From: Hymenopellis radicata | Lineage: Eukaryota > Basidiomycota > Agaricomycetes > Agaricales > Physalacriaceae | DNA length: 64,000 nt | Assembly: GCA_015501595.1 (NCBI GenBank) | Contig: JADNRX010000006.1 | Coordinates: forward strand, 310,001 to 374,000 | Reading direction: 5' to 3' | Shown here: positions 11,318 through 20,509 of the stretch, piece after piece | Layout of the letters: each line of letters begins with the position of its first letter | Numbering within the stretch: the stretch's first letter is position 1 | The notes under the pieces: generated by a model | Database searches by the model: none | What the model saw: the letters and a program-made list of their open reading frames with translations, nothing else | What the model was told of the DNA's origin: nothing | Position numbers and translations under genes: made by a program

Positions 11318-11533
11318 AGAAAAGAAAATGAGACGAATGAGTGAAGAGCGGGATATTAAACCCGCGAGGAGTCGAGGACAACGGACACGACGACCAGCAA
11401 TACCCCAAAGGATTGGATTGCTGTCTCGTTGTATGTACATGTAGAATGTACACGACGACGGCCCTAGATGGCCTGCACTATCTTATCCTTAGATAAGTTT
11501 ATCGCTCGTTCCTCGCGATAACTTATCGCGGAA
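11318..11533 (-). repeat. Ngaro-1 repeat A1 (5' end)
   Basis: This 216-bp repeat is the same as 3609-3824 and carries the element's presumed promoter and 5' terminus. Near the outer edge it holds short palindromic blocks: GATAAGTTTATC at about 11490, and CGCGATAACTTATCGCG at 11515-11531. These are candidates for recombinase recognition or hairpin formation. Confidence 0.9.
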
Positions 11534-12006
11534 ATTGATGAATTTGACCCAGGTGGCGTTCACGATCTCTCCACCTCGCCACCAGGTTTCCGTGAACAAC
11601 CTGGTGATTGCCTGACCGCCAGCCGTCCATCAGAAAGAGCGGCATGATTCGATCACCTGCCTAATCCGGCTGACTTCCGCCTACCAACACTTTGGCGGTG
11701 TACAGATCTCGTTGCCTTCACTGACGCGCATCTACTCGAACAGTATCTCACGCGTATGATCGCTCGCTCTCCACCAATGACACAGACTCTGGTATAGCTT
11801 GTAACATCGGTATGCCCGCCTCACCTCTCGTCCCGAAGATGACTATGACCGCGTCCCAGCGATGACCATCCTAATGTGGGTATATGTTCTCCGTTGCGGA
11901 GGCTTCCTTCATTACAGTTGATTAGTTCCCTGAACCCAAGGTTTGCTCATTTCGATGAATCATCCGTCAAAGTGAGGACACCCTCCACGGGTACTCACCG
12001 TCACTC
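11534..12006. other. Intergenic; no gene recognised
   Basis: This is unique sequence flanking the 5' end of Ngaro-1. Frames are short in all directions and no repeat, RNA or domain was recognised. Confidence 0.4.
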
Positions 12007-12276
12007 ATGAAATTGCAGATCGTGGTCATCGTCGCTCAGGCTGCAGTGTTGATCGCAGCTCTCGTCGCTTTCATCGTACTGGACATCCTCGGACAGGACG
12101 GAACAAGGTATGCTCTTTTTCTAGGCTGTGTCTGGTTTCACCAGGCACCCACCAGACCCGGGACGCATAAAAGAAGGATGACTTTGTTGATCATGCTCGA
12201 TGTCTTGACCCTTGTATTCCAGGTTGCATATCTCGTCGTTGTACGTGCAGCGCCTCGGACAGCTTCTCGCTTTTGA
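12007..12276 (+). CDS. Possible fragment of a membrane protein
   Basis: The frame encodes a strong hydrophobic helix (IVVIVAQAAVLIAALVAFIV). A possible donor follows near 12108, then a second hydrophobic segment (LLIMLDVLTLVFQVAYLVVV). The style resembles the multi-TM proteins at the start of the window, but only two helices are present and no flanking exons are evident. It is probably a relic of a multi-TM gene. No function can be given. Confidence 0.3.
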   Translation: MKLQIVVIVAQAAVLIAALVAFIVLDILGQDGTRYALFLGCVWFHQAPTRPGTHKRRMTLLIMLDVLTLVFQVAYLVVVRAAPRTASRF

Positions 12277-12863
12277 CTCAGTCTGCGATAGTTCGCCATT
12301 TCGAGTGACAAGTTATACTGGGTACCCATTCATCTGCAAGTGTAGGTGAACCGTTTTCATAACTTTACTTGCTCACGCGTTACCCAAGTCTTCATCAACA
12401 GTCACTTGACTATGTATGCGCGCGCTTTGCGTTTCCCGATGAAACGAATCTGATCTGAGGCCTGAACATGTAGGTTGAATGGGCGCCGAATATTCCACGG
12501 ACATGGTGTAGAAACCACGACCAGTAAAGCCAAGCCCAGTCCGACTCCCGTTCGCTTCAATGTGGCGGCCACACAATCGCCGCTCAACATCGAAGTCTCT
12601 CGCACCGTGGTACAAGGCAATGACAGAAGGAATCGATATACAGACGATTATGATGTATGTCATCTCAAGTTGAATGGCCATACATCAGACTCATCCTCTT
12701 TCCAGAACTCTCTGCATGATGCGCGTGCGTACTCAAACTCACTCCCTCGTAAGGTTTCCGACCTTATGTAGATGACAAAAACTAACTTCGTTTGAACCAA
12801 ACTGGGTGGTTAGAGAAGATCAGTAGGATTATTCCTCCTTGTAAGATCGTCTTTAGAACACTA
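12277..12863. other. Intergenic, downstream of the 2OG oxygenase
   Basis: Short open frames occur on both strands with no recognisable domain or splice pattern. I see nothing further here. Confidence 0.4.
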
Positions 12864-14290
12864 CTAGTATCTGTCTCCCTTCCCGCCTGTGTCAAAGTTG
12901 TTGTTAACCTTGCTCAAGAGGAAATCGCCGTACACCACAGGTTTGTACACCTGAGTCTTACCGTCCTGGAGGCGGAGCGCTGCAGCTAGTGGTTTGACAT
13001 GTGCGTCAAAGTTGGGCTCAAAGAAAAATGGGATCCTTTGGACGTCAGAACAAGTGACACTTGAGAAGAGCTGCACCTACGAGACCCTATATCGTGAACA
13101 TTAGCATTGACTGCTCGTCAGTCAACAGGGACTTGCCTGTAATTCGAGCTCCGGTGGACGACACGGTGAAGAGTTGACTTGTATAACCCATTGCTCCATA
13201 TCTCCCACACTGAGGACGATGAACCGATACGAAAGATAACGAGAGAAGTCTTACTTTCACCAATGTTGCACACGACGCAGCCGGGAATAGGATCCGCGTT
13301 GATCCAGACGCCCTCTTGGGCGCCTTGCTCAGCAGGTAAACCAGTCGAGTCCGGTAACTCGCCCTTGCGATTCAGGAAGACCTGAAGAGCGGAGGGCGTT
13401 GGATCTGCATACAAGAAGCTGTAGATACGTGATCCAGAGTGAATTAGAAAGAGCGCAAAGGACTACCCACGTCAAGCAGCCATAATCTCTACAGCGAGAT
13501 GAGCATTAGGCCAATAAGAATGGATGTGACTAACTTGTGAGCACCACAAGAGAAGCCGTCGTGGTCAGAAGGTAGCGGAGGGTAACCTGAATAGTCATTG
13601 AGGAATGAATCGTGGCATGAAGCAGAGCAGGCATTGGAGACCTATGGCGCGCATGACCCAGAAGCTATCATCGACTTGATTCCTTAGATCGACCCATTCG
13701 GGTTCAGTCAAACCCAAGCCATCGGCCATACTACGTGTAGATAAGCATGGTACGATTAATGTGAAGAAGAGGCGTACGCTTTCATAACAATCAGACCAAG
13801 CGCCTTCATCCTATCGACCCAGACTTGATACTTGTCCTTGAACTCGGCTGGCTGGGATGGCCATTGATTCTCTCCCCAGAGAGGCTTGGTCTTGTCTGGA
13901 TTCTCTACAGGACGGTAGAAATCGAGTCCCTCGTGGTTGTCGGCCTTGCCGTTGGTAACGTTCTCTTTAAGCCTTTGGTAGCCTACACCATGTAGATTAG
14001 CTTCTACCACCATCAGACTGCGCCCAGTGCATACCGCGAGCGTAATCCTGGTTCTTGAGCGAGATCTTGTCCTTTTCTTCCTGTGGTAGAGAGAAAAACC
14101 TGCGAGCCAGAGTCGCAAGCTCATCGGGTTCTTGCTGGTCGACAAAGGAGGAGATATCGAGATAGAAGAAGCCAAAGTCGGTGCATGCTGAATGGATGGC
14201 GTCCGCAACACTCTGCCTGCGCGATTGGACGTTCACAGGGACACTGTCGAGGTAGGGCGCGATGTCGATGATAGGCAGAGTCAAGGCCAT
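12864..14290 (-). CDS. 2-oxoglutarate/Fe(II)-dependent dioxygenase (isopenicillin-N-synthase-like)
   Basis: The protein starts MALTLPIIDIAPYLDS at 14290 and continues with the DIOX_N domain (ACTDFGFFYLDISSF, ELATLARRFFSLPQEEKDKI). A region ending VWVDRMKALGLIVMKA follows. The C-terminal 2OG-FeII_Oxy domain has WINADPIPGCVVCNIGE, WSNGLYKSTLHRVVHRSS (the distal iron-binding His and the strand before the 2OG-binding Arg) and FFFEPNFDAHVKPL. At least four introns split it. Family members oxidise small molecules with Fe(II), 2-oxoglutarate and O2 in the cytosol. The substrate cannot be inferred, because fungal paralogues act on flavonoid-like, thymine-like or secondary-metabolite substrates. It is transcribed divergently from the histone-fold gene, with about 100 bp between the start codons. 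Confidence 0.85.
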
Positions 14291-14394
14291 TTTGAAGGGG
14301 CGTGACCAAGAAACCTGGCACCGTCCCGTTCTACACGCTTTGTACCTCTCTGCCACTGGCCTTGTTGCTTGTCGCAGCCACCAACGATACCTTG
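14291..14394. promoter_or_regulatory. Short divergent promoter region
   Basis: Only 104 bp separate the start codons of the 2OG oxygenase (minus) and the histone-fold gene (plus), so regulatory sequence must be shared or must overlap the transcribed regions. No clear TATA box is seen. Confidence 0.5.
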
Positions 14395-15716
14395 ATGGCC
14401 TCATATTATCCCCCCGAGATGCTCATCCCCACCGAAGCCGTCCCGGCCGACGAGTCGGACATCGAGGCCAACGCCGAGGTCGACCAGCTCGACGACGATT
14501 CGGAACCAGAACTTGGCAACGACGGCGGCCCATCTTCCAGCAAGGCGCGCGGCCGAGCTCTTGGCCAGAGTCTTCTACCTACTGTGCGCCTCGAAAATAT
14601 CATACAAGCAGACGGTCCGTGTCTTTTGGTGTGCTCTGCGTCCCACCTAATACCCGTCCTTTCTCGCAGGCGTCACGGGCACTCTGACCATGTCGAAAGA
14701 GGCGCTGTTTATAATATCTGTCGCGACAGTACGCCCATCCCGCCACAGTTCTGTGCCACTCCCCGCTTATTTCATATCCAGGAAGAGTTCATAAAACGAC
14801 TGGCTCAAGGTGGCCTAGATCAGGCCAAATCCCAGGAGCGGTCGGCTGTGCAGTACGAAGACATGGGTCGGTACATTGCCTTTCCCCATTCCAGTATAGT
14901 CTAACCTGTGTTCAACACAGCTGCAACCATTCTTCAATACCAAGAATTCCGATTTCTAGAGGGTAAGAACCACATGCCCTCGCGTACACCCTTACTGACT
15001 AGACTGCAGATTACATCCCCACCCCGATATCTCTTGCAGATGCGCTAGCAGAGCGCGAAGTCATGGAGTCCAAGGTGTTTGACGAAGAGCCCGCTGCCCT
15101 CCCAAAACCCTCCAACACTGTCCCCTCATACGCCATCATGAACAACCCATCTTCCACATCGAAATTCCGCGTTTCGACCAACGGCACCACCCCCAAAACC
15201 AACTCGAACGGAACACGATCGAACGGTCAGTCCGTACAAACACAAGCGTCCGCATCGACATCGTCGGTATTAGACGCGCGTCCTTGGAATCACTCAGTCG
15301 GGGTGTTACCGACACCAACATACTGGATGGGCGACCAGCCCATAGACTCTCTCAAACAATATATAGCACAACGCTTTCCCGACATACCAGTCGATACACC
15401 CACACCTGAACTTTTCGATATTCTTACCCGCCGCGGTGTTCTCCCCCGTCCCGATGCCTTACCTGCTCTCTCAGGCATGAGCATATCTACGCCGCAGTAC
15501 ATGGCAGGCCTACATCCCACACCTCCCGTCTCAGTTACCCCCACCACCCGAAACCCAAGCACGGACTCCCTTCCTCATCCAACTCTTAAAGAGGAAGTCT
15601 CAGACCAAATGGTCGATGTTCAGGCAACATCTACTAGTAATGACGGGGTCTCTTCGAGAGGCGCTTCTGTTCCTCCAGTTGTAACGGCGACAGATGCGAA
15701 GATGGAGGAGATATAG
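14395..15716 (+). CDS. Histone-fold (CBF/NF-Y) protein, Dpb3/CHRAC15-like
   Basis: ATG at 14395 is followed by an acidic N-terminus (ESDIEANAEVDQLDDDSEPE). The histone fold starts at LPTVRLENIIQAD and spans four introns (14615-14669, 14729-14781, then near 14870-14922 and 14963-15008). Its pieces include TLTMSKEALFIISVA, EEFIKRLAQGGLDQAKSQ, DMAATILQYQEFRFLEDYIP. This order and the R-(L/I)-xx-I-x-D / FLEDYIP pattern match the Dpb3/POLE4 and CHRAC1 type, whose members pair with a second histone-fold subunit in DNA polymerase epsilon or ISWI chromatin-remodelling complexes. A long Ser/Thr/Pro-rich, probably disordered tail (~220 residues from 15063) is unlike the short yeast and animal proteins. 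All exon joins keep frame. Which complex it serves cannot be told from sequence alone. Confidence 0.8.
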
Positions 15717-15890
15717 ATTGTATAGTACATCTGTGAGTTGGAGTCTTGATACTTACTGTAATGCATTTAATTTCAGGCATGCGCACTTGGAAGTCCAACA
15801 ACAATCATACAATTAAGAGTGGGGAGGCTGATACAGTGATGTGTTTTGCTAATAATACAGTGTCGGTTCAACATTCCTTCAGTCCGCCGT

Positions 15891-16454
15891 TTAATGTACG
15901 GGGATCTTGACGGTTCCTTTGCCCTCCGTCTTTGGGATGGACAAAGTCAAAACGCCATCTTTCAACTCGGCTGATACGTTGGTCGTCTCAACTGCTTGAG
16001 GCAACCATACGGTCCTCGTGAAGGTGGAATTGCCAACGAAACGCTCAGAAGAGGAGTTGGCCTCTGTCTTGGCGACTACGCGTGTTGCATGAGTATTCAG
16101 TGGTGCAGTTCCATGTCAGTCTGACGTACCAGGTTTACCTCCTTCTGCTGTCTGAGCTTCCGCTTGGGGTGGTGAGCGGGTTACAATCTTGCCCTCGATA
16201 GTTATGCTGCGGCCGCCGTCGCCTATGCTGACCTCGATATTCTCCTTCTGTACACCCGGCAGATCTGCTTCGACAATGTAGGAGTTGCCTTCCTCCCTCA
16301 CGTCCACGGCTGGACGAGAAAAGCGAGGGAAGCCCACGAAGGCCTCATCGAAGAAGGGTGACCTGGTGAAGGCAGCAGGTGAGCGAGCGAAGGGCTCGTC
16401 GAACATGCGGAAGAGAGGGCGGAACTCGTTGAGGAGTTGGCGTGTAATAGACAT
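15891..16454 (-). CDS. Small heat-shock protein (Hsp20 / alpha-crystallin)
   Basis: The protein starts MSITRQLLNEFRPLFRMFDE. The alpha-crystallin domain begins at RPAVDVREEGNSYIVEADLP and continues with GVQKENIEVSIGDGGRSITI. One intron (16076-16129, GTACGT...GCGTAG) is followed by ANSSSERFVGNSTFTRTVWL, LKDGVLTLSIPKTE and the C-terminal partner-binding motif KIPVH (an I-x-I/V type tail). The length is about 169 residues, normal for fungal Hsp20. It is an ATP-independent chaperone that holds unfolding proteins. A TATA box lies upstream. Ngaro-2 starts 109 bp upstream of the start codon in the opposite direction, so distal heat-shock elements would have been displaced by about 6.6 kb. Confidence 0.92.
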
Positions 16455-16500
16455 GATTTTTGAGTGTAGTGGTTGGACACTGTGGTAAAATCATCTCGGC

Positions 16501-16507
16501 TTATATA
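16501..16507 (-). promoter_or_regulatory. TATA box of the Hsp20 gene
   Basis: TATATAA on the minus strand lies about 47-53 nt upstream of the Hsp20 start codon. It is consistent with a strong inducible promoter with a short 5' UTR. No clear nGAAn/nTTCn array is present between this box and the Ngaro-2 boundary at 16563. Confidence 0.6.
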
Positions 16508-16562
16508 CCCGGAGGGGGCCACATATATGGCAAGTCTCGTGGTGCATGGAGATCGCCCTAGA

Positions 16563-16697
16563 TGGACGTTGAGCTCTGCGTGAGCTTGCGATCGCAGAGG
16601 TCATAAGGTGCTGACTAAGCGAACGATTTGCACTCGCGTTTGCGATTTCTTCTTCTCTATCGTTCGCAGTCAGCACCGCAAGAAAGAATTCTTCTCA
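16563..16697 (+). repeat. Ngaro-2 repeat A1 (5' end)
   Basis: This 135-bp repeat begins TGGACGTTGAGCTCTGCGTG and ends AAGAATTCTTCTCA. It matches 22902-23036 except G/A in CACC(G/A)CAAG. Confidence 0.9.
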
Positions 16698-16770
16698 GCT
16701 AAACTCTACGAGTTGTTTGTCTTACACCCAATTCATCTCTTTGACACACTTGATATTCGGTGCTGCTGCC

Positions 16771-17919
16771 ATGAATGTCTCTCAACAAGCCGCCTTCAAC
16801 GTCGTCAGAGCCAAGCTGGATACTGAGAGGTTGAAGAGAAACGAGGAAAGGAAGAATCGCCGAGAAGAGCTGGAAAAGAAAGGCCAGGATCCCGACACTG
16901 TCACTGACGATGAAGATGATGATGAATTTGAGCGAGAGATCGAAACCCTTCTTAAAGGCACCCCTTCCGGCACCCCTTCCAGTCATTCCAACCAAAACAA
17001 AGACGACAGGAAGACTCTCTCGGCTCTCTTTTCCAATGCCGCAGCCTCCAAATCCTCCTACACTTACGACCATCGTTCCATCATTATCCCGCCAGACTAC
17101 GATGCACTCATCGCCAATGGGGTGTGCATTCCATTGACGATGTTTCTATCCACATTCCTCGACAAAATGAAGAAGAATCCAGACTTCCTACCACGTACCA
17201 AGATAGCACGACAGAACACGGACGGCGGAAGCAAGAATATCATGGTTCTCGACATCTCGAAGGCTCCCGCAGAAGACACGTTGGACCGTGCAGATTTCAT
17301 TGAAGCCTACAACAACTATATGATCTTCTTGGGAACCTTTGCTGGTTCTGACATTTTGGACGGGGTTTCCAAGCATCTTTCAAAGATGATGGGTGATACC
17401 AATTTTCGAGGGCTGTATGAAGCTTACCGCATTTTTGATCAAGGAGTACGCGCCGATTTCGTTCAGCACCCATTTATTGTTGATCCCGATTCACTGGCCT
17501 GGTCACAAGGATTCCAAGCAGCCAAAGATGATTTGTTCCTTAAGACGAGGACAATCGAAGGGTCAGTTGAACGCTCGTCGCCATCCACACGCGGTCTCTC
17601 TCGTTACCAACCATATCGTCCTCGCGGAGGTCGTCCAACATCTGGCGGATCCTTTCGTTTCGACCCGCTCTGCTTACGCTGTGGACGCGACGGTCACCAC
17701 GCCAGAGACTGTCACTCATCGGCACCTTCAAAGCGAGGGCGGTCCTTTCTTGTCGAATGGCGTAATGAACGACTCGTCCGTATTGGAGACAACACTCCCG
17801 TCTGCCCCCGCTTCAATCTCACCGGAATCTGCGCCGACGAATCTTCCTGGCATGCCGCCCATTTCTGCACATTGTGCGGGGACGCTCACCACGGAGCGAA
17901 GGCGTGCACTCGTAACTGA
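16771..17919 (+). CDS. Ngaro-2 Gag-like protein
   Basis: The first ATG of the frame is at 16771 (MNVSQQAAFNVVRAKLDTER), giving 382 residues. A charged coiled-coil N-terminus with an acidic cluster (DDEDDDEFEREIETLL) is followed by a helical capsid-like region (VLDISKAPAEDTLDRADFIE). A basic linker leads to two CX2CX4HX4C zinc knuckles, CLRCGRDGHHARDC and CTLCGDAHHGAKAC. The segment between them (CPRFNLTGIC) matches a corresponding CSLFNVAGTGKC in Ngaro-1 gag. The frame is intact. The 3' third overlaps the RT frame. Confidence 0.82.
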   Translation: MNVSQQAAFNVVRAKLDTERLKRNEERKNRREELEKKGQDPDTVTDDEDDDEFEREIETLLKGTPSGTPSSHSNQNKDDRKTLSALFSNAAASKSSYTYDHRSIIIPPDYDALIANGVCIPLTMFLSTFLDKMKKNPDFLPRTKIARQNTDGGSKNIMVLDISKAPAEDTLDRADFIEAYNNYMIFLGTFAGSDILDGVSKHLSKMMGDTNFRGLYEAYRIFDQGVRADFVQHPFIVDPDSLAWSQGFQAAKDDLFLKTRTIEGSVERSSPSTRGLSRYQPYRPRGGRPTSGGSFRFDPLCLRCGRDGHHARDCHSSAPSKRGRSFLVEWRNERLVRIGDNTPVCPRFNLTGICADESSWHAAHFCTLCGDAHHGAKACTRN

Positions 17920-19728
17920 CGCTCATCGAGTAGTTACACCTTACCTCGCAGAAGGTTGGGCAGCTGCTCTTGAAAAGTACTCCCTACAATCCTCTTATCC
18001 CAATCTGGTTCACGACATTCGTTACGGCTCACCTATCGGCAACCCACCTTTCTTAATTGAAAACTTCATTCCACCTAATATGCCTTCCGCGATTCAGAAC
18101 GACGATGTGATTGATAAATACATACATGATGAAATCGATGCTGGCAGGATGTCTCCGGGCCTCTCAGTTGAAGAAGCTGAAGTTTTCTTTGGAGGCAAGT
18201 TTCGCACCGCTCCGATGGGCGTCATTTTTCAGAACGACAAACCACGCATTATTCACAACCTTTCCGCACTGGACGGGGATGGTGTCTCGACAAACTCTTG
18301 GCTGGACGCGAAGGACTGGCCTATAAAATGGTTTTCTGCAGCTCAATTTGAGAAACTTGTGAGTTGATTTTCCTATATATTGTCGCTCTTTTTGTGTTCG
18401 TGATGACTCCGGAATGAATGAAGCGTTTGATTGCGCTCCTGAGAGATGTCATTGAGCATCTCATGATGCATTGAACATTGATTGATGAATTTTGACTTGA
18501 TTGATGTTCAAGTTGTATCAACACACCGTTCGTCGCGCTTTGAATGCGAGCTGAGTCCTAACCACATTGATTAGATCATTACCGCACCGCCGGGCACACA
18601 GGTCGCGGCGCTTGATTGGGTGAAAGCCTTCCGTTGTTCACCTGTCATTTTTGACCACAAACGATACGTCCCTTCGTTATGGAGAGGTCTCATCTTTCCG
18701 AATCATTGTTTCCCCTTCGGACTTTGCACTTCAGGAAACGTCCAAGGAACGGTTGCTGACGCCTTCCTTGACATTCTGAAAGCGAACGGCATTGACGATG
18801 CAGTTAAATGGGTTGATGACTTTGACATCTTGCGTCACGCACTCCGGCGATTATCCCTTCCCGACGCTTCACAGCGTTTCATATATTCCTTCGACTTACA
18901 AACGATTTACGAGCTCTCTGACCCTTTGGGCATTCAATGGCATGCGCTTGATGAAAAAGGCCATGATTTCGGGTTTCACACAGAGTACGTCGGATTCCTT
19001 TGGGACATCGCAAAGATGTGTTGGAAAAGGTATCGGATGGAAAACCAATCTCGTATTCACTCGCCGCATCCCTTCACGGTAACCTGCAACATGTCTGCTT
19101 TATCTGCAGACAAGGCCGTGCATATTTACCAGCCTTCTCACGTTTCGTGGCCCGCTTCCCGCACAAATGGGCTTCACATCATGTTGACAAACATCTGGTT
19201 GATGATCTGAAGTGGTGGAAGCATGTTCTAGCTGCTCCTTTCCTTTCTAGATCCTTGCATCCACGTCGCCGTGTAGATCTCGACATCTGGATTGACGGGT
19301 CTACTGATTGGGGCATCGGTATTCTCGTCGGACATCGTTGGGCGGCATGGAAGCTAAACCCCGGATGGAAACATGACGGTCGTGATATCGGCTGGATCGA
19401 AACTATTACGCTTGAGATAGCCTGCCTATGGATCGCTTCTGCATCGTACGCTGATGATGACGCTGATTTTCCTATTCATGTTGATAACACAAACGTCATT
19501 CATGCGAGCAAGAATGGACGCTCTCGAAATCCTGAACGCAATCAATCCATCCGACGCACCTCTTTATCTCTACTTCCTCACAACTTCTCCGTATCTCCCA
19601 TTTACGTACCGACTGCTCAAAATCGGGCCGACTCAGTTTCTCGCGGCACTCTGGGTTCTGATGATGACAGGCTTTACGTTCCATTCCTCTTGCCAGAGGA
19701 ACTCGCTTCATCATTGACTTATATTTAA
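17765..19728 (+). CDS. Ngaro-2 reverse transcriptase / RNase H (frame break)
   Basis: The frame is +1 relative to gag and overlaps its end. ATG at 17765 is the most plausible internal start. RT text includes GKFRTAPMGVIFQNDKPRII and HNLSALDGDGVSTNSW. A long intron (about 18361-18575, ending GATTAG) is followed by PPGTQVAALDWVKAFR, FPFGLCTSGNVQGTVADAF and the catalytic box KWVDDFDI near 18810. At 19012-19014 (AAA after GC) the frame breaks; one extra A would continue the expected LWDIAKDVLEKVSDGK. The RNase H domain follows with VDLDIWIDGSTDWGIGILVG, GRDIGWIETITLEIA, VDNTNVIHASKNGRSRNPE and RADSVSRG. The stop is at 19726-19728. The protein performs template copying in the element's replication. 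Confidence 0.8.
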
Positions 19729-20509
19729 ACACCATCATGTTCTGTCTGCATCGGTTGCAGACAATCGTCGTTCAAGGTCTCGCCAGCAACAACTGCTGCG
19801 CGACTCGCCGCAACTTGATCGGCGTCGCACTCGTATTCTTCCATCCATTACAGCAAATTCACGTCGCCCACACCCCCTCATCTCAACAGCATCCTTACCT
19901 CCCTCCAGTACCAGTACCCAACGGAAACCTCGACATAGAGCAGACGCCGTAATCACGCCGTCGGATTTACGTCCTCACGTTCTCGCATCTGATCGTGCGC
20001 GCGATTGGCAGTCGCCATATTGGATTTCCATTTCTCAATCTCTTTCCACAATCTTCCCTGCCTCTCTTCTTGAAAAGTGGAGAGATGTTATGCTTTCCTC
20101 CGTCACGGAAGGCACCCGGGAACTTATGGCGCCGGATTAATTCGTTTCACTCAGTTTTGTGATTTACTTTCTGTTCCCGAGAATCTTCGCGTTCCTGCCA
20201 GTGAACCTCTCTTATCGTTATTCGTGACTGAAATGGGTGCCGGGAAAGTGCAAGAATCTACCATTGACACCTGGCTGAACGGTCTTCGCCTCTGGTAATT
20301 TGTGTTGATGTTTTCATTGACCTGATTAGAATGTTGACTTCTTAACAGGCATGACTGTCAAAGCGCTCGGTGGTACGGAGCGGATATCTTGCGCCGAACG
20401 AAAAAGGGTGCTGCTGCTCTCGCGCCAGCATCCGGTGTTCGCCCCCAGCGTCTTCCAGTGACTCACAAGCACATGCTCGCATTGAGAAAGCATCTGGATT
20501 ATGGGTGTC

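Larger units (their letters stand above)
3235..11533 (-). mobile_element. Ngaro-1: Ngaro-like tyrosine-recombinase retrotransposon with split direct repeats
   Basis: Read on the minus strand the order is A1 (11533-11318), gag, RT/RNase H, tyrosine recombinase, B1 (4166-3824), A2 (3824-3609), B2 (3577-3235). A single A copy at the 5' end with adjacent B1-A2-B2 copies at the 3' end is the split-direct-repeat layout known for Ngaro and PAT-type elements. These elements integrate with a tyrosine recombinase instead of a DDE integrase. A1/A2 (216 bp) and B1/B2 (343 bp) look identical by eye, so insertion was recent. The element is about 6.3 kb once a 1.96-kb insertion (4188-6150) is subtracted. 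No target-site duplication is seen, as expected for this mechanism. The RNase H region and gag each contain frame breaks, so this copy may not be autonomous. Confidence 0.88.

Noticed and set aside
19005..19020. Programmed -1 frameshift in Ngaro-2 RT
   Set aside because: No X-XXY-YYZ slippery heptamer; the break lies inside the RT/RNase H linker, where related elements are continuous, and a missing A explains it.
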